A program made the translations under genes and the position numbers. From Anaerolineales bacterium UBA6668 (GTDB lineage Bacteria > Chloroflexota > Anaerolineae > Anaerolineales > UBA6668): a stretch of 5,485 bases of DNA. Positions 4,899 to 5,485 of the stretch are shown piece by piece. Where the stretch lies: assembly GCA_002455215.1 (NCBI GenBank), contig DKKK01000050.1:8190-13674 (forward strand), read 5' to 3'. Numbering within the stretch: position 1 is the first letter of the stretch; every line of letters begins with the position of its first letter. The notes under the pieces are model-generated. The model was not told where the DNA came from, made no database searches, and saw nothing but the letters and a program-made list of their open reading frames with translations.

Positions 4899-5485
4899 AT
4901 GAAACGTTACATTTTTGTTACTGGTGGTGTTGTTAGCTCAGTCGGTAAAGGCGTAGTTGCTTCCGCTATTGGGCGTATGTTGCGCCAACGCGGGCTAAAA
5001 GTCACTGTGCAGAAGTTAGACCCTTATCTAAATGTTGACCCGGGCACCATGTCGCCCTATCAGCATGGGGAAGTGTTTGTCACCGATGATGGCGCAGAAA
5101 CAGACCTTGACCTGGGGCACTATGAACGCTATGTGGATATTAACTTGCGCCGCGAAAGCTCCGTGAGCAGTGGGCAGATTTACACCCATGTGCTTGCCGC
5201 AGAGCGCCGCGGCGATTATCTGGGGGGCACCATTCAAGTTGTGCCGCACATCACCGACGAAATAATCCGCCGTATCAAGCTTGCTGGCAAGCTAACGAAG
5301 GCAGATATCGTAATTGTCGAAGTTGGTGGTACGGTCGGTGATATTGAAGGGCAACCCTTCATCGAAGCCATCCGCCAGATGCGCTACTTGGAAGGGCGCA
5401 AAAAAACCCTCTACATTCACCTAACCTGGCTTCCATTCATAGGTGCAACGGGCGAACTCAAGACCAAGCCCACCCAGCATTCGGT
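4899..5485 (+). CDS. pyrG: CTP synthase, N-terminal synthetase domain (partial)
   Basis: Makes CTP from UTP, ATP and glutamine-derived ammonia, the last step of de novo cytidine nucleotide synthesis; cytosolic, working as a tetramer. The 195 visible codons cover most of the synthetase domain of a protein normally about 535-550 residues long; the rest, with the glutaminase domain, is beyond the window. Visible signatures: the P-loop [10 protein letters not shown] (9-18, catalytic Lys 17), [15 protein letters not shown] (39-53), [20 protein letters not shown] (57-76, Mg-binding D71), [16 protein letters not shown] (105-120), [14 protein letters not shown] (141-154, E141) and KTKPTQHS (188-195, the nucleotide-site region). 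ATG 4899 is fixed by AAGGAA (4888-4893) five bases upstream and by the family's normal N-terminus. Trp177 in HLTWLPF is unusual where relatives mostly have Leu or Val. Expression may be tied to the leader and terminator at 4494-4607. Confidence 0.98.
   Translation, partial: MKRYIFVTGGVVSSVGKGVVASAIGRMLRQRGLKVTVQKLDPYLNVDPGTMSPYQHGEVFVTDDGAETDLDLGHYERYVDINLRRESSVSSGQIYTHVLAAERRGDYLGGTIQVVPHITDEIIRRIKLAGKLTKADIVIVEVGGTVGDIEGQPFIEAIRQMRYLEGRKKTLYIHLTWLPFIGATGELKTKPTQHS

Overview
This 5.5-kb stretch looks like ordinary bacterial chromosome of moderate G+C. The best taxonomic guess is Chloroflexota, probably Anaerolineae. That guess rests on style only: a secreted LysM protein on a long Thr/Pro stalk, a hybrid histidine kinase with a compact six-helix membrane sensor, and a tRNA without an encoded CCA. 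No marker gene settles it.

Layout. The window opens inside a minus-strand gene (921 down to beyond base 1) for an exported protein with three LysM modules. A 611-base spacer (922-1532) separates it from a divergent plus-strand gene (1533-4163) for an 876-residue membrane hybrid histidine kinase: six TM helices, PAS, coiled coil, HisKA, HATPase and two receivers. The spacer has no convincing gene but holds a cluster of short inverted repeats at 1013-1091. The kinase gene ends at a hairpin with T-runs on both strands (4197-4225), which also serves the converging tRNA-Pro(TGG) gene (4236-4308, minus). That tRNA has its own good promoter at 4335-4363. A plus-strand promoter at 4459-4487 then drives a short predicted transcript ending at a 13-bp terminator (4570-4607). 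After about 290 bases, including a tetraloop-capped hairpin (4622-4662), the CTP synthase gene pyrG starts at 4899 and runs off the window.

How the parts relate. The LysM protein acts outside the membrane, the kinase is an orphan sensor with no response regulator beside it, and tRNA-Pro and pyrG are housekeeping genes. These are mostly independent units. The most interesting part is the stretch in front of pyrG. The short transcript carries a 31-codon reading frame with a Shine-Dalgarno-like sequence. This frame runs through the terminator hairpin and stops only after the T-run. E. coli pyrBI is controlled by an attenuator of this kind, where a ribosome close behind a slowed polymerase prevents termination. 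A CTP-sensed version for pyrG is possible but unproven; a free-standing small RNA of roughly 110 nt is the main alternative. I found no mobile element, CRISPR array or defence system.
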